Shown one piece after another: positions 7,401 through 12,891 of a DNA stretch of 17,207 nt (position 1 is its first letter; the number at the start of each line of letters is the position of its first letter). Both the position numbers and the translations under genes were made by a program. The notes beneath the pieces were generated by a model, which saw only the letters and a program-made list of their open reading frames with translations, was not told where the DNA came from and searched no databases. Source of the stretch: JBBRLA01 sp038231615 (GTDB lineage: Bacteria > Myxococcota_A > Polyangia > Palsa-1104 > JAEUJZ01); contig JBBRLA010000103.1 in NCBI GenBank assembly GCA_038231615.1, positions 1 to 17,207 on the forward strand, read 5' to 3'.

Positions 7401-8591
7401 CCCGGGAACCAGGTTGGTCCGGCGCTTCAGATCGGCGGGGCCGTGGCCTATGCCGACCGCGTCCGGCGCTTCAGCATTGGCCCCGAGGCCCTGCTGCTGA
7501 CCACGGTGACCGATGGCCATGCGTTCAGCAAGGACTTCACCAGCCTGGAACTGCTGCTCGGCGCCTGGTACAACATCGCCAGCGCGGTCAACGCGGGCCT
7601 GGCGGCGGGCATCGGGACGCTGCGGGAGCCGGGGACCCCGGACTTCCGGCTACTGTTCCGACTGGCCTATGCGCCCTTCCATGAGCGCGAGAAAATGATC
7701 CCGGCCCCGGTCGAGTTGGTTCAACTGACGCCGCCGCCACCGCCGCCTCCTGTGGTAGCCCAGCAAGAGCCGCCGCCGCCGCCTTCTGTGGTGATGCCCC
7801 CGCCGGTCACGGTACCGATGGCGGCAACGCCGGAGAAGGTGCGGGTTTCGTGCGCTCAGTTCCCGACACTGAACGTGGAGTTTGACACCAACAAGGCCGA
7901 CATCAAGCCCGAGAGCCATCTGCCGATCGACGAGATCGCCGAGCGGATGAAGAGCAGCCCGCAGATCATCCTGGTCGAGGTGCGCGGCCACGCGGACGAG
8001 CGCGGCTCCGTCGCGGCCAACCTGCGGTTGACGGATGAGCGGGCCCGGGCGGTGATGGAGTACATCATCGGCAAGGGGGTGCCAAGGGAGCGCATCCAAT
8101 GGAAGGGCCTGGGCACCACGGACCCGGTGTATCCGCCATGCAGGGAGCACAACGAGAACTGCTGGTCGAAGAACCGACGGGTGGAGTTCGTCGTCATGAA
8201 GCGCGGGGACATCTGCCCGGTGGACGAAATCAAGTTCGACCTGAACTCGGCGCGCCTGCAGCGCGAGAGCTATCCCGTTTTGGACAGCATCTTCGCCACG
8301 GTGCAGGGAAACCCGCAGATCCGATTGATCGAAGTTCAGGGCCACTCGGACGAGCGGGGCGGCGCGGGACACAATCTAGAGCTGACGGAGCAACGGGCCC
8401 GGGCGGTGAAGAAATACCTGATCGACGCCGGGGTGGACGGAACCCGGCTACAATCCAAGGGCTTCGGTTCGGTGCAGCCGCTGTGCCAGGAGCATGATGA
8501 GGCTTGCTGGCGGACGAACCGGCGGGTGGACTTCCTTATCCAGGACCCTGCCCCACCGCAGATGTTCCCGCGCAAGGCGGACCATCCTTGA
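4437..8591 (+). CDS. Gly-rich DUF11 surface lipoprotein in frame with an OmpA protein
   Basis: One uninterrupted 1384-residue frame that reads as two proteins. Part 1 (residues 1-774) starts with a lipoprotein signal (LLLLLLCSAGC, lipid-accepting Cys37). A long glycine- and asparagine-rich region follows (about 250-530, with many GGGG runs), then a DUF11-type Ig-like domain (about 550-665; LSVTVTHQVTGGKVVYTVTV ... DPNTANNRF) and a Gly/Ser/Asp linker. It closes with a Cys, a hydrophobic helix (about 717-729) and an Arg cluster (RLRRRSRS). That end resembles the MYXO-CTERM cell-surface sorting tail, which normally is the extreme C-terminus. Here a 33-bp repeat linker (6633-6758) leads without a stop into part 2, a whole OmpA protein with its own start (see 6759-8591). 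Either a true fusion is made, or two proteins are made from one frame, or part 1's stop has been lost. Confidence 0.82.
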   Translation: MFMSKHLGRADRFPDSWAARTSRLRGLLLLLLCSAGCASTADVPGPAGHGQALLGKDGAIKVTRPGTLLNRYAALATDAPIGAQSIQVVSSAPLLPLEPGDLLLIIQMQGASINTSDSADFGAVTAPNNAGFHEFVPVKAVSGNTITLDGGCGGLRHPYTASGKVQVVRVPQGTTLNVVAGASITAPAWNGAVGGIVAVHVRGQAQLEGAIDVSGRGFHGGAVRNTAKDDPVGVDIYRSSDDTDGAEKGESIAGGAGEYMALGALFGRGAPANGGGGGNSHNGAGGGGANGNNGKAWNGQGVMNPMALGAVAWTLDPGYAANGNKLTDSAGGGRGGYSFSQSVGLDNPDPRTYAPGGMNWGGNFRREVGGLGGHPVDNDPQGRLFFGGGGGAGNGNDMAVGTAGAGGGLVYLIAGSVRGAGQVLADGFSASDNRRNQNDGASGGGAGGTVVIGAGALGGISISASGGKGGRQLDSAVLRNSREAEGPGGGGGGGYIAVLGGNPKTSAAGADAGVTLSAFMRLFQVNGATQGAKGQPGETIETTIPACLLADLSVTVTHQVTGGKVVYTVTVINQGPNPVTGAPIINVIPREVKNPTWTCKAGNGGTCATPGGTGPLNTSVDLEPGGTVVYTVEADVDPAAVGVSNTVEIDPPFGITDPNTANNRFTDVLNAGDGGGTSDGGGAGGDGGADGSMSFAGGGFTCTAIPAGRTNSGGGMIAVSGLLGLLLFRLRRRSRSGAGAAVTRSPSTAGAAVNRSPSGTGAAVDCSQNAAGASMRHGRLHCLILLGALVLATPAWAQNIGFQLNRYEPTPAGEWTFAVDHPWYSPQRLLAAGMTLNYGHEPLVYGLRSVSGDFTKQINVIEHQLQLHLDVAFSLLDRLTLSLTLPLTLLEEGNRVDGVAPLDGAAVGDLRVGMMVRILGMPEEDPFSLSLGIDVWTPFGLERKLTGDTGVRALPKLVLSGVHDHLRWSFTGGFYYRPKASIGSVLDAPGNQVGPALQIGGAVAYADRVRRFSIGPEALLLTTVTDGHAFSKDFTSLELLLGAWYNIASAVNAGLAAGIGTLREPGTPDFRLLFRLAYAPFHEREKMIPAPVELVQLTPPPPPPPVVAQQEPPPPPSVVMPPPVTVPMAATPEKVRVSCAQFPTLNVEFDTNKADIKPESHLPIDEIAERMKSSPQIILVEVRGHADERGSVAANLRLTDERARAVMEYIIGKGVPRERIQWKGLGTTDPVYPPCREHNENCWSKNRRVEFVVMKRGDICPVDEIKFDLNSARLQRESYPVLDSIFATVQGNPQIRLIEVQGHSDERGGAGHNLELTEQRARAVKKYLIDAGVDGTRLQSKGFGSVQPLCQEHDEACWRTNRRVDFLIQDPAPPQMFPRKADHP
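6633..6758 (+). repeat. 33-bp tandem repeat at the gene junction
   Basis: Three full 33-base units (6645-6677, 6678-6710, 6711-6743) are flanked by a 12-base partial unit (6633-6644) and a 15-base partial unit (6744-6758). The core GCAGGCGCCGCGGTC is nearly invariant. Units 1 and 2 differ at only a few bases; unit 3 is more diverged at its 3' end. In the coding frame the units give GAGAAVTRSPS, TAGAAVNRSPS and GTGAAVDCSQN. Because 33 is a multiple of three, copy-number change keeps the frame open. The array covers the place where the stop codon of the upstream protein would be expected. Confidence 0.9.
6749..6753 (+). promoter_or_regulatory. Internal ribosome binding site for the OmpA half
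   Basis: AGGAG sits 5 bases before the in-frame ATG at 6759, an optimal arrangement. It comes directly before a typical signal peptide. It supports independent initiation of the OmpA protein within the long frame. Confidence 0.65.
6759..8591 (+). CDS. OmpA-family outer-membrane protein with two OmpA domains (internal start)
   Basis: Starting at ATG 6759 gives 610 residues with a clear signal peptide (MRHGRLHCLILLGALVLATP, likely cleaved after AWA, residue 23). A predicted beta-barrel of alternating strands (about 24-310) follows, then a Pro-rich linker (324-354, runs of five to seven Pro) and two OmpA-C peptidoglycan-binding domains (about 369-481 and 486-597). Each domain keeps the binding signature: GHADERGSVAANLRLTDERA with NRRVEF, and GHSDERGGAGHNLELTEQRA with NRRVDF. 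Each also has a short insert with two Cys (PPCREHNENCW, PLCQEHDEACW), possibly a disulfide. The protein should anchor the outer membrane to the cell wall. The tandem pair of domains is uncommon; one is usual. The frame is continuous with the upstream surface lipoprotein, so this is either a separate translation product or the second half of a fusion. Confidence 0.85.
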   Translation: MRHGRLHCLILLGALVLATPAWAQNIGFQLNRYEPTPAGEWTFAVDHPWYSPQRLLAAGMTLNYGHEPLVYGLRSVSGDFTKQINVIEHQLQLHLDVAFSLLDRLTLSLTLPLTLLEEGNRVDGVAPLDGAAVGDLRVGMMVRILGMPEEDPFSLSLGIDVWTPFGLERKLTGDTGVRALPKLVLSGVHDHLRWSFTGGFYYRPKASIGSVLDAPGNQVGPALQIGGAVAYADRVRRFSIGPEALLLTTVTDGHAFSKDFTSLELLLGAWYNIASAVNAGLAAGIGTLREPGTPDFRLLFRLAYAPFHEREKMIPAPVELVQLTPPPPPPPVVAQQEPPPPPSVVMPPPVTVPMAATPEKVRVSCAQFPTLNVEFDTNKADIKPESHLPIDEIAERMKSSPQIILVEVRGHADERGSVAANLRLTDERARAVMEYIIGKGVPRERIQWKGLGTTDPVYPPCREHNENCWSKNRRVEFVVMKRGDICPVDEIKFDLNSARLQRESYPVLDSIFATVQGNPQIRLIEVQGHSDERGGAGHNLELTEQRARAVKKYLIDAGVDGTRLQSKGFGSVQPLCQEHDEACWRTNRRVDFLIQDPAPPQMFPRKADHP

Positions 8592-8690
8592 GAATGTGAA
8601 TGAAGTCATTCCCCCTTTGGAGAAGCATTTCCCGCACCGCCGCGTACTGAATGTCACAGCGAGCCGCTCGGTTCTCGCGGAGCGAGAGTC

Positions 8691-9527
8691 ATGATAAAAT
8701 ATCGGCATATGAAAACCTGGGTACACCATTCCCTCCTCCTGCTGACCTTCAGCCTGGCCCCTGCCGCGGCCCACGCCGGCAAGAAGGTCCCCCCACAAAA
8801 GGCCCTCACGGTAGATGCCGCGGTGATTGACAAGGCGGTGCTCTGCACCGATGGCAAGTCTCACTACGTGATGATCGCCCCCGACGAACACATCACTCAC
8901 CGCCTGTACTACGGCGATGGCAAGACCTTCTTTCTGGTGCCCAGAGACACCAGCGGCATGATCACCGGCGAATGGTTCCCCGAGCCCCGCGCCTACAACA
9001 AGAGCTACAACAGCGGCTTCCGCGGCGTCGATCTACGCCGCTACTCGCGCATCGAGCCGACCAAGGACGGCAAGGGCTGCGAACTGGCCTGTGGCGATCG
9101 GATCACCCAGCTCACCGTGGTCGAGTCGGCCAAGGCCAAGGGGATGCTTGACGGTGCCACCTTCCTGCCCAGTCCCCGGAAGTCCGCCCCCCACCGCCTC
9201 GCCCGCGACGACAGCGGCATGTATTATTACGTCGATCGCGGCTTTGTCCCCGGCACCGAGAAGAGCTATCGGCTCTTCGTCGGCCCCAAGGGCAACCTCA
9301 AGCAGCAGAAGATGACCAACGTCGTATCCGACTCCGAGGGCGAGATTTTCGCCACCAAGACGGGCAGCCTGCGCCTCATCCTGGGCAAGCAGGAGTCAAG
9401 CTGGATCGAGGGCCAGAAGGTCAAGAAGCTGACCCTGGTTCCGGTGGACGACAACGAGCAGATGATCTTCAACGAGCTGGGCGTCTACACCGGCGAGCGT
9501 CTGGGCACTCCTTGCGACGATTTCTGA
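8691..9527 (+). CDS. Secreted protein of unknown function
   Basis: A 278-residue protein with a signal peptide (VHHSLLLLTFSLAPAAAHA, likely cleaved after residue 29). I chose ATG 8691 because GGAG (8679-8682) and GAGAG precede it; ATG 8709 has no such site. The mature part contains four Cys (52, 130, 134, 275) and many short Tyr/Phe-rich strands such as HRLYYGDGKTFFLVPRD and MYYYVDRGF. This suggests a beta-rich periplasmic or surface protein with two possible disulfides. I do not recognise the family. It lies 99 bases after the OmpA stop; that gap contains no clear terminator, so co-transcription is possible. Its last 43 bases overlap the 3' end of the convergent molybdoenzyme gene. Confidence 0.85.
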   Translation: MIKYRHMKTWVHHSLLLLTFSLAPAAAHAGKKVPPQKALTVDAAVIDKAVLCTDGKSHYVMIAPDEHITHRLYYGDGKTFFLVPRDTSGMITGEWFPEPRAYNKSYNSGFRGVDLRRYSRIEPTKDGKGCELACGDRITQLTVVESAKAKGMLDGATFLPSPRKSAPHRLARDDSGMYYYVDRGFVPGTEKSYRLFVGPKGNLKQQKMTNVVSDSEGEIFATKTGSLRLILGKQESSWIEGQKVKKLTLVPVDDNEQMIFNELGVYTGERLGTPCDDF

Positions 9528-11728
9528 TCGGTCCCATCGGGTATTGATTCCACCGTCACCGGTACTCCGTTCAGCACCGCCGTGCCCAGAAGGGGCTCCA
9601 CCCGCTCCTCATCGGTCAGCGCGTTCACGTTGGGCCCCGGCAAGGCCCCGGCCACCCGCAGGGTCGCCGCCGCGCGCTCATGGCCGTAGCCGTGGGGCAG
9701 CGACACCACCCCTTGCAGGATGTTGTCCGTTGGCTCGGCTGGCGCGGTCACGGACCCCACCCGGCTGCGCACGCGCACCGCCTGCCCTGGCGAGATTCCC
9801 AGCCGCCGCGCGTCCTCCCGGTGAATCCAGAGGGTAGCCCGGTCCTTGCCCTTGGTCAGCGACTTTACATTGTGCATCCACGAGTTGTTCGTCCGCAGGT
9901 GTCGGCGCCCGATCAGCACCAGGCTTCCGGCTGTCTGCCGCTGCTCGATCCAGCGGTCGATCCTCGGGCAGTCGTCCATCAGCAGCCGCGGGGCCAGATC
10001 GATCCTGCCATCCGGCGTCCGCACCCGCGTCTTGCGCGACGGGACCATCGGACCCAAGTCGATGCCGTGAGGAGCTGCCCGCACCTTTGCCAGGTTCAAC
10101 CCCCAGGGACGGTGAAACAGGTTCATCGGCACAAAGCGGTCCCCGTAGGTCCCCAGGCGCAGGAGCAGGTCGATGACGTGGTCCGGTGACGGGCGCAGCC
10201 CCAGCCGCCACGCCTGGTGCGCCACCTTGTCGAGCAGCGGGATGCCGAACCGCAACCCGCCCAGGCGCATCCCCAGCTCGTAGAGGATCTCCCAGTCGTC
10301 CATCGACCCCGGGGCCCGCGGTACCACCGGCTCCGAATATTTGACGGTGTTGCGCACGGCCAGGGTGTGAAAGATTACGTCGTAGTGTCCCCGCTCCAGG
10401 GCGTGCACGGGCGGCAACACCAGGTGGGCGTTCTGGGTGGTCTCGTTCAGGTAGAAGTCGATTGCCACCATGAAATCGAGCCCCGCCAGCGCCCGCGACA
10501 GCCGATCCCCGTTCGGCGTCGAGAGCACCGGATTGCCTGCCAGGGTCACGAAGGCGCGAATCTGGCCGTCGCCGGGAGTTTCCATCTCCTCGGCCATCAC
10601 CGCCGCCGGGAGCTGGCCGCCGAACTCGGGCAGGCCGCGCACCCGAGACTTCCATCGAGCGTAGTGGTTGCCTACCAGCTTGCGCCCGAGCAGCCCGACG
10701 TCCACGGCCGGCGTCGGAAACATCACCCCGCCGGGACGGTCGAAGTTGCCGGTGACGACGTTCAGCACGTCCAAGAGCCAGCTTGCCTGGGGGCCAAACT
10801 CGTTCTGGCACGTGCCCACGCGACCGTAGGCCGCCGCGGTCCGGGCTGACGCGAAGGCCCGGGCCAGGCCGCGGATCGCCTCGGGCGTCATTCCCACCGC
10901 GGGCGCCACCCGTTCGGGCGGGAAGCGCGCCGCCAGGGCCATGATTTCGTCGAGACCGCGGGTGCTCGCTCGCACCGCCGGCTCATCGCGCATACGCCCT
11001 TCGGAAAAGATCACCTGGAGCAGCGCCAACAGGAGCGGGGCGTCGCCCCCGGGGTGGATGGCATGGTATTCGTCGCACCAAGCGGCGGTCTCGGTGCGGC
11101 GCGGGTCGATAAGGACGATCTTGCCGCCCCGATCGCGGATGCCTCTCAGGCGCCCACGAACGTCCCCCAGCGTCATCAGGCTGCCGTTGGAGGCGGCAGG
11201 GTTGGCGCCGAGCATGAGCAGGTAGTCGGTGCGGTCCACATCCGGAATCGGCACCGAGAGCTGATCGCCGAACATGAGCATGCTGGAGAAGAGCTTGGGG
11301 TTGGCGTCCTGGGAGTTGGCGTCAAAGCGATTCTTGGTGCCCAGGGCCCGGGCAAAGCCCTGGAGGGCGATCACCGCCCCGTGGTTGTGGACCGTGGGGT
11401 TGCCGACGTAGAGGCCGATGGCATTTTTGCCGTGGCGGCGGCGGACATCAAGAAGGCGGGCAGCAGTCTCGTCGAGCGCGGCCTTCCATTCGACGCGCTC
11501 CCAGCCCGAAGCCGTGCGCCGCATGGGGAAGCGCAGGCGATCTGGATCTTCCAGGACCTCGCGCATGGCCGGTCCCTTGGGGCAGATGTGGCCGCGGGAG
11601 AAGACATCCTCCTTGTCAGGGCGGATCTCGGCGATGCGGCTGCCGCCGTTTTCTAGGCGGATCACCATGCCACACATCGCCTCGCAGACGTTGCACGTGC
11701 GGTAGCAGAAGTCGCCGGGGTCGCTCAT
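9485..11728 (-). CDS. Molybdopterin-dependent oxidoreductase (DMSO reductase superfamily)
   Basis: A 747-residue protein from ATG 11728. The frame extends to a GTG at 11788, but starting there adds an unlikely 20-residue leader. The N-terminal 4Fe-4S motif is C12-x2-C15-x3-C19-x29-C49 (RTCNVCEAMCG ... GHICPKG), typical of bis-MGD enzymes. The central molybdopterin domain includes GANPAASNG and IDPRRTETA. The C-terminal cofactor-binding domain includes RRHLRTNNSWMHN, the IHREDARRLGISPGQAVRV segment and VSLPHGYGHE. The position of the Mo ligand is probably in the NRFDANSQDANPK segment; I cannot tell whether Ser or another residue binds. No Tat signal is seen, so a cytoplasmic enzyme is likely. 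No membrane anchor or FeS partner subunit adjoins it, so the substrate is unknown. Related single-subunit enzymes include formate-dehydrogenase-like and other uncharacterised oxidoreductases. Confidence 0.93.
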   Translation of the reverse strand: MSDPGDFCYRTCNVCEAMCGMVIRLENGGSRIAEIRPDKEDVFSRGHICPKGPAMREVLEDPDRLRFPMRRTASGWERVEWKAALDETAARLLDVRRRHGKNAIGLYVGNPTVHNHGAVIALQGFARALGTKNRFDANSQDANPKLFSSMLMFGDQLSVPIPDVDRTDYLLMLGANPAASNGSLMTLGDVRGRLRGIRDRGGKIVLIDPRRTETAAWCDEYHAIHPGGDAPLLLALLQVIFSEGRMRDEPAVRASTRGLDEIMALAARFPPERVAPAVGMTPEAIRGLARAFASARTAAAYGRVGTCQNEFGPQASWLLDVLNVVTGNFDRPGGVMFPTPAVDVGLLGRKLVGNHYARWKSRVRGLPEFGGQLPAAVMAEEMETPGDGQIRAFVTLAGNPVLSTPNGDRLSRALAGLDFMVAIDFYLNETTQNAHLVLPPVHALERGHYDVIFHTLAVRNTVKYSEPVVPRAPGSMDDWEILYELGMRLGGLRFGIPLLDKVAHQAWRLGLRPSPDHVIDLLLRLGTYGDRFVPMNLFHRPWGLNLAKVRAAPHGIDLGPMVPSRKTRVRTPDGRIDLAPRLLMDDCPRIDRWIEQRQTAGSLVLIGRRHLRTNNSWMHNVKSLTKGKDRATLWIHREDARRLGISPGQAVRVRSRVGSVTAPAEPTDNILQGVVSLPHGYGHERAAATLRVAGALPGPNVNALTDEERVEPLLGTAVLNGVPVTVESIPDGTDQKSSQGVPRRSPV

Positions 11729-11853
11729 GAGGGGACGGTAGCGCAGATCGCCTGGGCCGTCATCCTTTCGCAAGGGCGAATCTCCCACTCTGCCGGGATC
11801 TGTGATAAGAATCTAGATAGAAACGGCGGACGAGATGTTGGAAGAAGGCGGCC

Positions 11854-12276
11854 ATGGATTGTGGTTGCTCGCTTTCATGGGTGGTCTCGACGTTGTTCAT
11901 ATTTTCAGCCCTAGCCGCCCCCGGATGCGATCCAAATGAGAAACCGCCTGCTTCCCTCAGTCCTGCTTTGCTTCACGGCGCTGCTGTCGGCCTGCCCAGA
12001 CGGGGTCGAAGCCGTGTCGACGCCCGAGGGGATGGTGACGATCATCAAGTCAAAGCCGCCGCAAGAGACACCGAGAGCGCCCGAGAAGAACCCGCTGCCG
12101 AGACGATAGAGGGCTATGTAGTGCTGCGATCGGGGCGGAAGGTCCGCGCCACCTGGGAATCGCCTGCCGCTGAACAGGCGCGGGTGATGAACGCGGGCCT
12201 GGACCGGGAAACGATCTGGGAGTTGGCGCTGGCGGCGCGGGACCCGGATCGCTACCTGGTCGGCGTCGAGAGATGA
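11854..12276 (+). CDS. Small lipoprotein locus, 140-residue frame with a changed reading frame inside
   Basis: The frame starting at ATG 11854 has a good ribosome binding site (GAAGG 11844-11848) and a lipoprotein-like signal (STLFIFSALAAPGC). Its middle (about residues 30-78) is Arg/Asp/His-rich and reads like a shadow frame. The coding signal there lies in the +1 frame (see 11936-12109). From about 12090 the coding signal returns to this frame: IEGYVVLRSGRKVRATWE and DRETIWELALAARDPDRYL, with GC-rich third positions. A GTG at 12121 behind AGAGGG (12108-12113) could also start this last part as a separate 51-residue protein. The simplest reading is a single gene split by a frameshift; two short overlapping genes are also possible. 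No known family is recognised. Confidence 0.5.
   Translation: MDCGCSLSWVVSTLFIFSALAAPGCDPNEKPPASLSPALLHGAAVGLPRRGRSRVDARGDGDDHQVKAAARDTESAREEPAAETIEGYVVLRSGRKVRATWESPAAEQARVMNAGLDRETIWELALAARDPDRYLVGVER
11936..12109 (+). CDS. Nested 57-residue lipoprotein in the alternate frame
   Basis: ATG 11936 opens a frame with a textbook lipoprotein signal: MRNRLLPSVLLCFTALLSAC, lipobox LSAC with Cys20. The mature part starts PDGVEAVSTPEGMVTIIK, continues as a Lys/Pro-rich segment and stops at TAG 12107-12109. Third codon positions are strongly GC-rich, unlike the overlapping 11854 frame over the same bases. A good Shine-Dalgarno is not visible. The Pro/Lys-rich end looks like a linker, and the expected continuation (ETIEGYVVLRSG) lies in the 11854 frame. 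A one-base indel near 12080-12105 would join them into one ~110-residue lipoprotein. Confidence 0.5.
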   Translation: MRNRLLPSVLLCFTALLSACPDGVEAVSTPEGMVTIIKSKPPQETPRAPEKNPLPRR

Positions 12277-12332
12277 ACGATGAGCGATGAACAAGGGCGG
12301 TGCCGCCGATCGGTCGAGGGGCAGGACGTCTC

Positions 12333-12359
12333 TACACCAGCGCGGGCACTGCTGGTGTA
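12333..12359. terminator. Stem-loop between convergent genes
   Basis: A perfect 9-bp stem (TACACCAGC 12333-12341, GCTGGTGTA 12351-12359) encloses a 9-base loop. It lies between the convergent ends of the small lipoprotein locus (12276) and the CBS protein (12434). Position favours a bidirectional terminator, but neither side has a U-tract. The rest of 12277-12433 shows only a triple GATGA motif near 12275-12294 and no gene. Confidence 0.45.
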
Positions 12360-12433
12360 TCGCTTCCATGTCAATCCGCCGAAAGTGCCATGCTCGGTAT
12401 CGGAGACTCCGGCCCGATCACGCGCCAGCCGGT

Positions 12434-12856
12434 TCAGTCCTTGCCGGCTTCCTGATCTTCAATCTCCAGTTCCCCGATGGGGATTCGGCCGCCCAGCAGA
12501 GTGTAGGCGACGCGGACGAAGTCGCCCTCAGTGACGATGCCGATCAGCTTACCGCTGGCGTCGGTGATCGGCAGGCATCCGATCTTGTAGTGCAGAAGCA
12601 GGTAAGCCGCCTCGTGGGCGAAGGTGTCCGGGGCCACCGCCTTGACATCGGTGCGCATCACATCCGATACGCGCTTGCTCAGGTCGCCCGCAGCGAGCAC
12701 GTCCCGGTGGCTGAGGAGGCCGATGAGCAGGCCGCTCCGATCCACCACCGGCAGGTGCCGGATGGCCACCTCGGACATGGTCTGAGCGGCCTTGCTGAGA
12801 CGATCGTCGGCATGCACCGCGACCGGATTTTGGCTCATGATTTTTGCGACGTCCAC
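12434..12856 (-). CDS. Two-CBS-domain protein
   Basis: A 140-residue protein made of two CBS domains. The first (about 1-60) has IMSQNPVAVHADDRLSKAAQ and IRHLPVVDRSGLLIGLLSHRDVL; the second (about 62-122) has VMRTDVKAVAPDTFAHEAA and IGCLPITDASGKLIGIVTEGDFV. A short acidic tail follows. CBS pairs bind adenine nucleotides or S-adenosylmethionine and regulate partner proteins; standalone versions are usually regulators of unknown target. The GTG start at 12856 is chosen because family members begin just before the IMS segment; ATG 12838 is possible. It starts 35 bases after the stop of the membrane/spermidine-synthase-like gene and is probably co-transcribed with it. If it senses adenosyl compounds, a link to that SAM-fold enzyme is conceivable but unproven. 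Confidence 0.92.
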   Translation of the reverse strand: MDVAKIMSQNPVAVHADDRLSKAAQTMSEVAIRHLPVVDRSGLLIGLLSHRDVLAAGDLSKRVSDVMRTDVKAVAPDTFAHEAAYLLLHYKIGCLPITDASGKLIGIVTEGDFVRVAYTLLGGRIPIGELEIEDQEAGKD

Positions 12857-12891
12857 GCCGTGGATGCTAGCACAGAGTGGGGCCGCGGAAG

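Noticed and set aside
9678..10811. 377-residue minus-strand frame
   Set aside because: It overlaps the molybdoenzyme in another frame and lacks motifs; the molybdoenzyme frame has all the conserved features.
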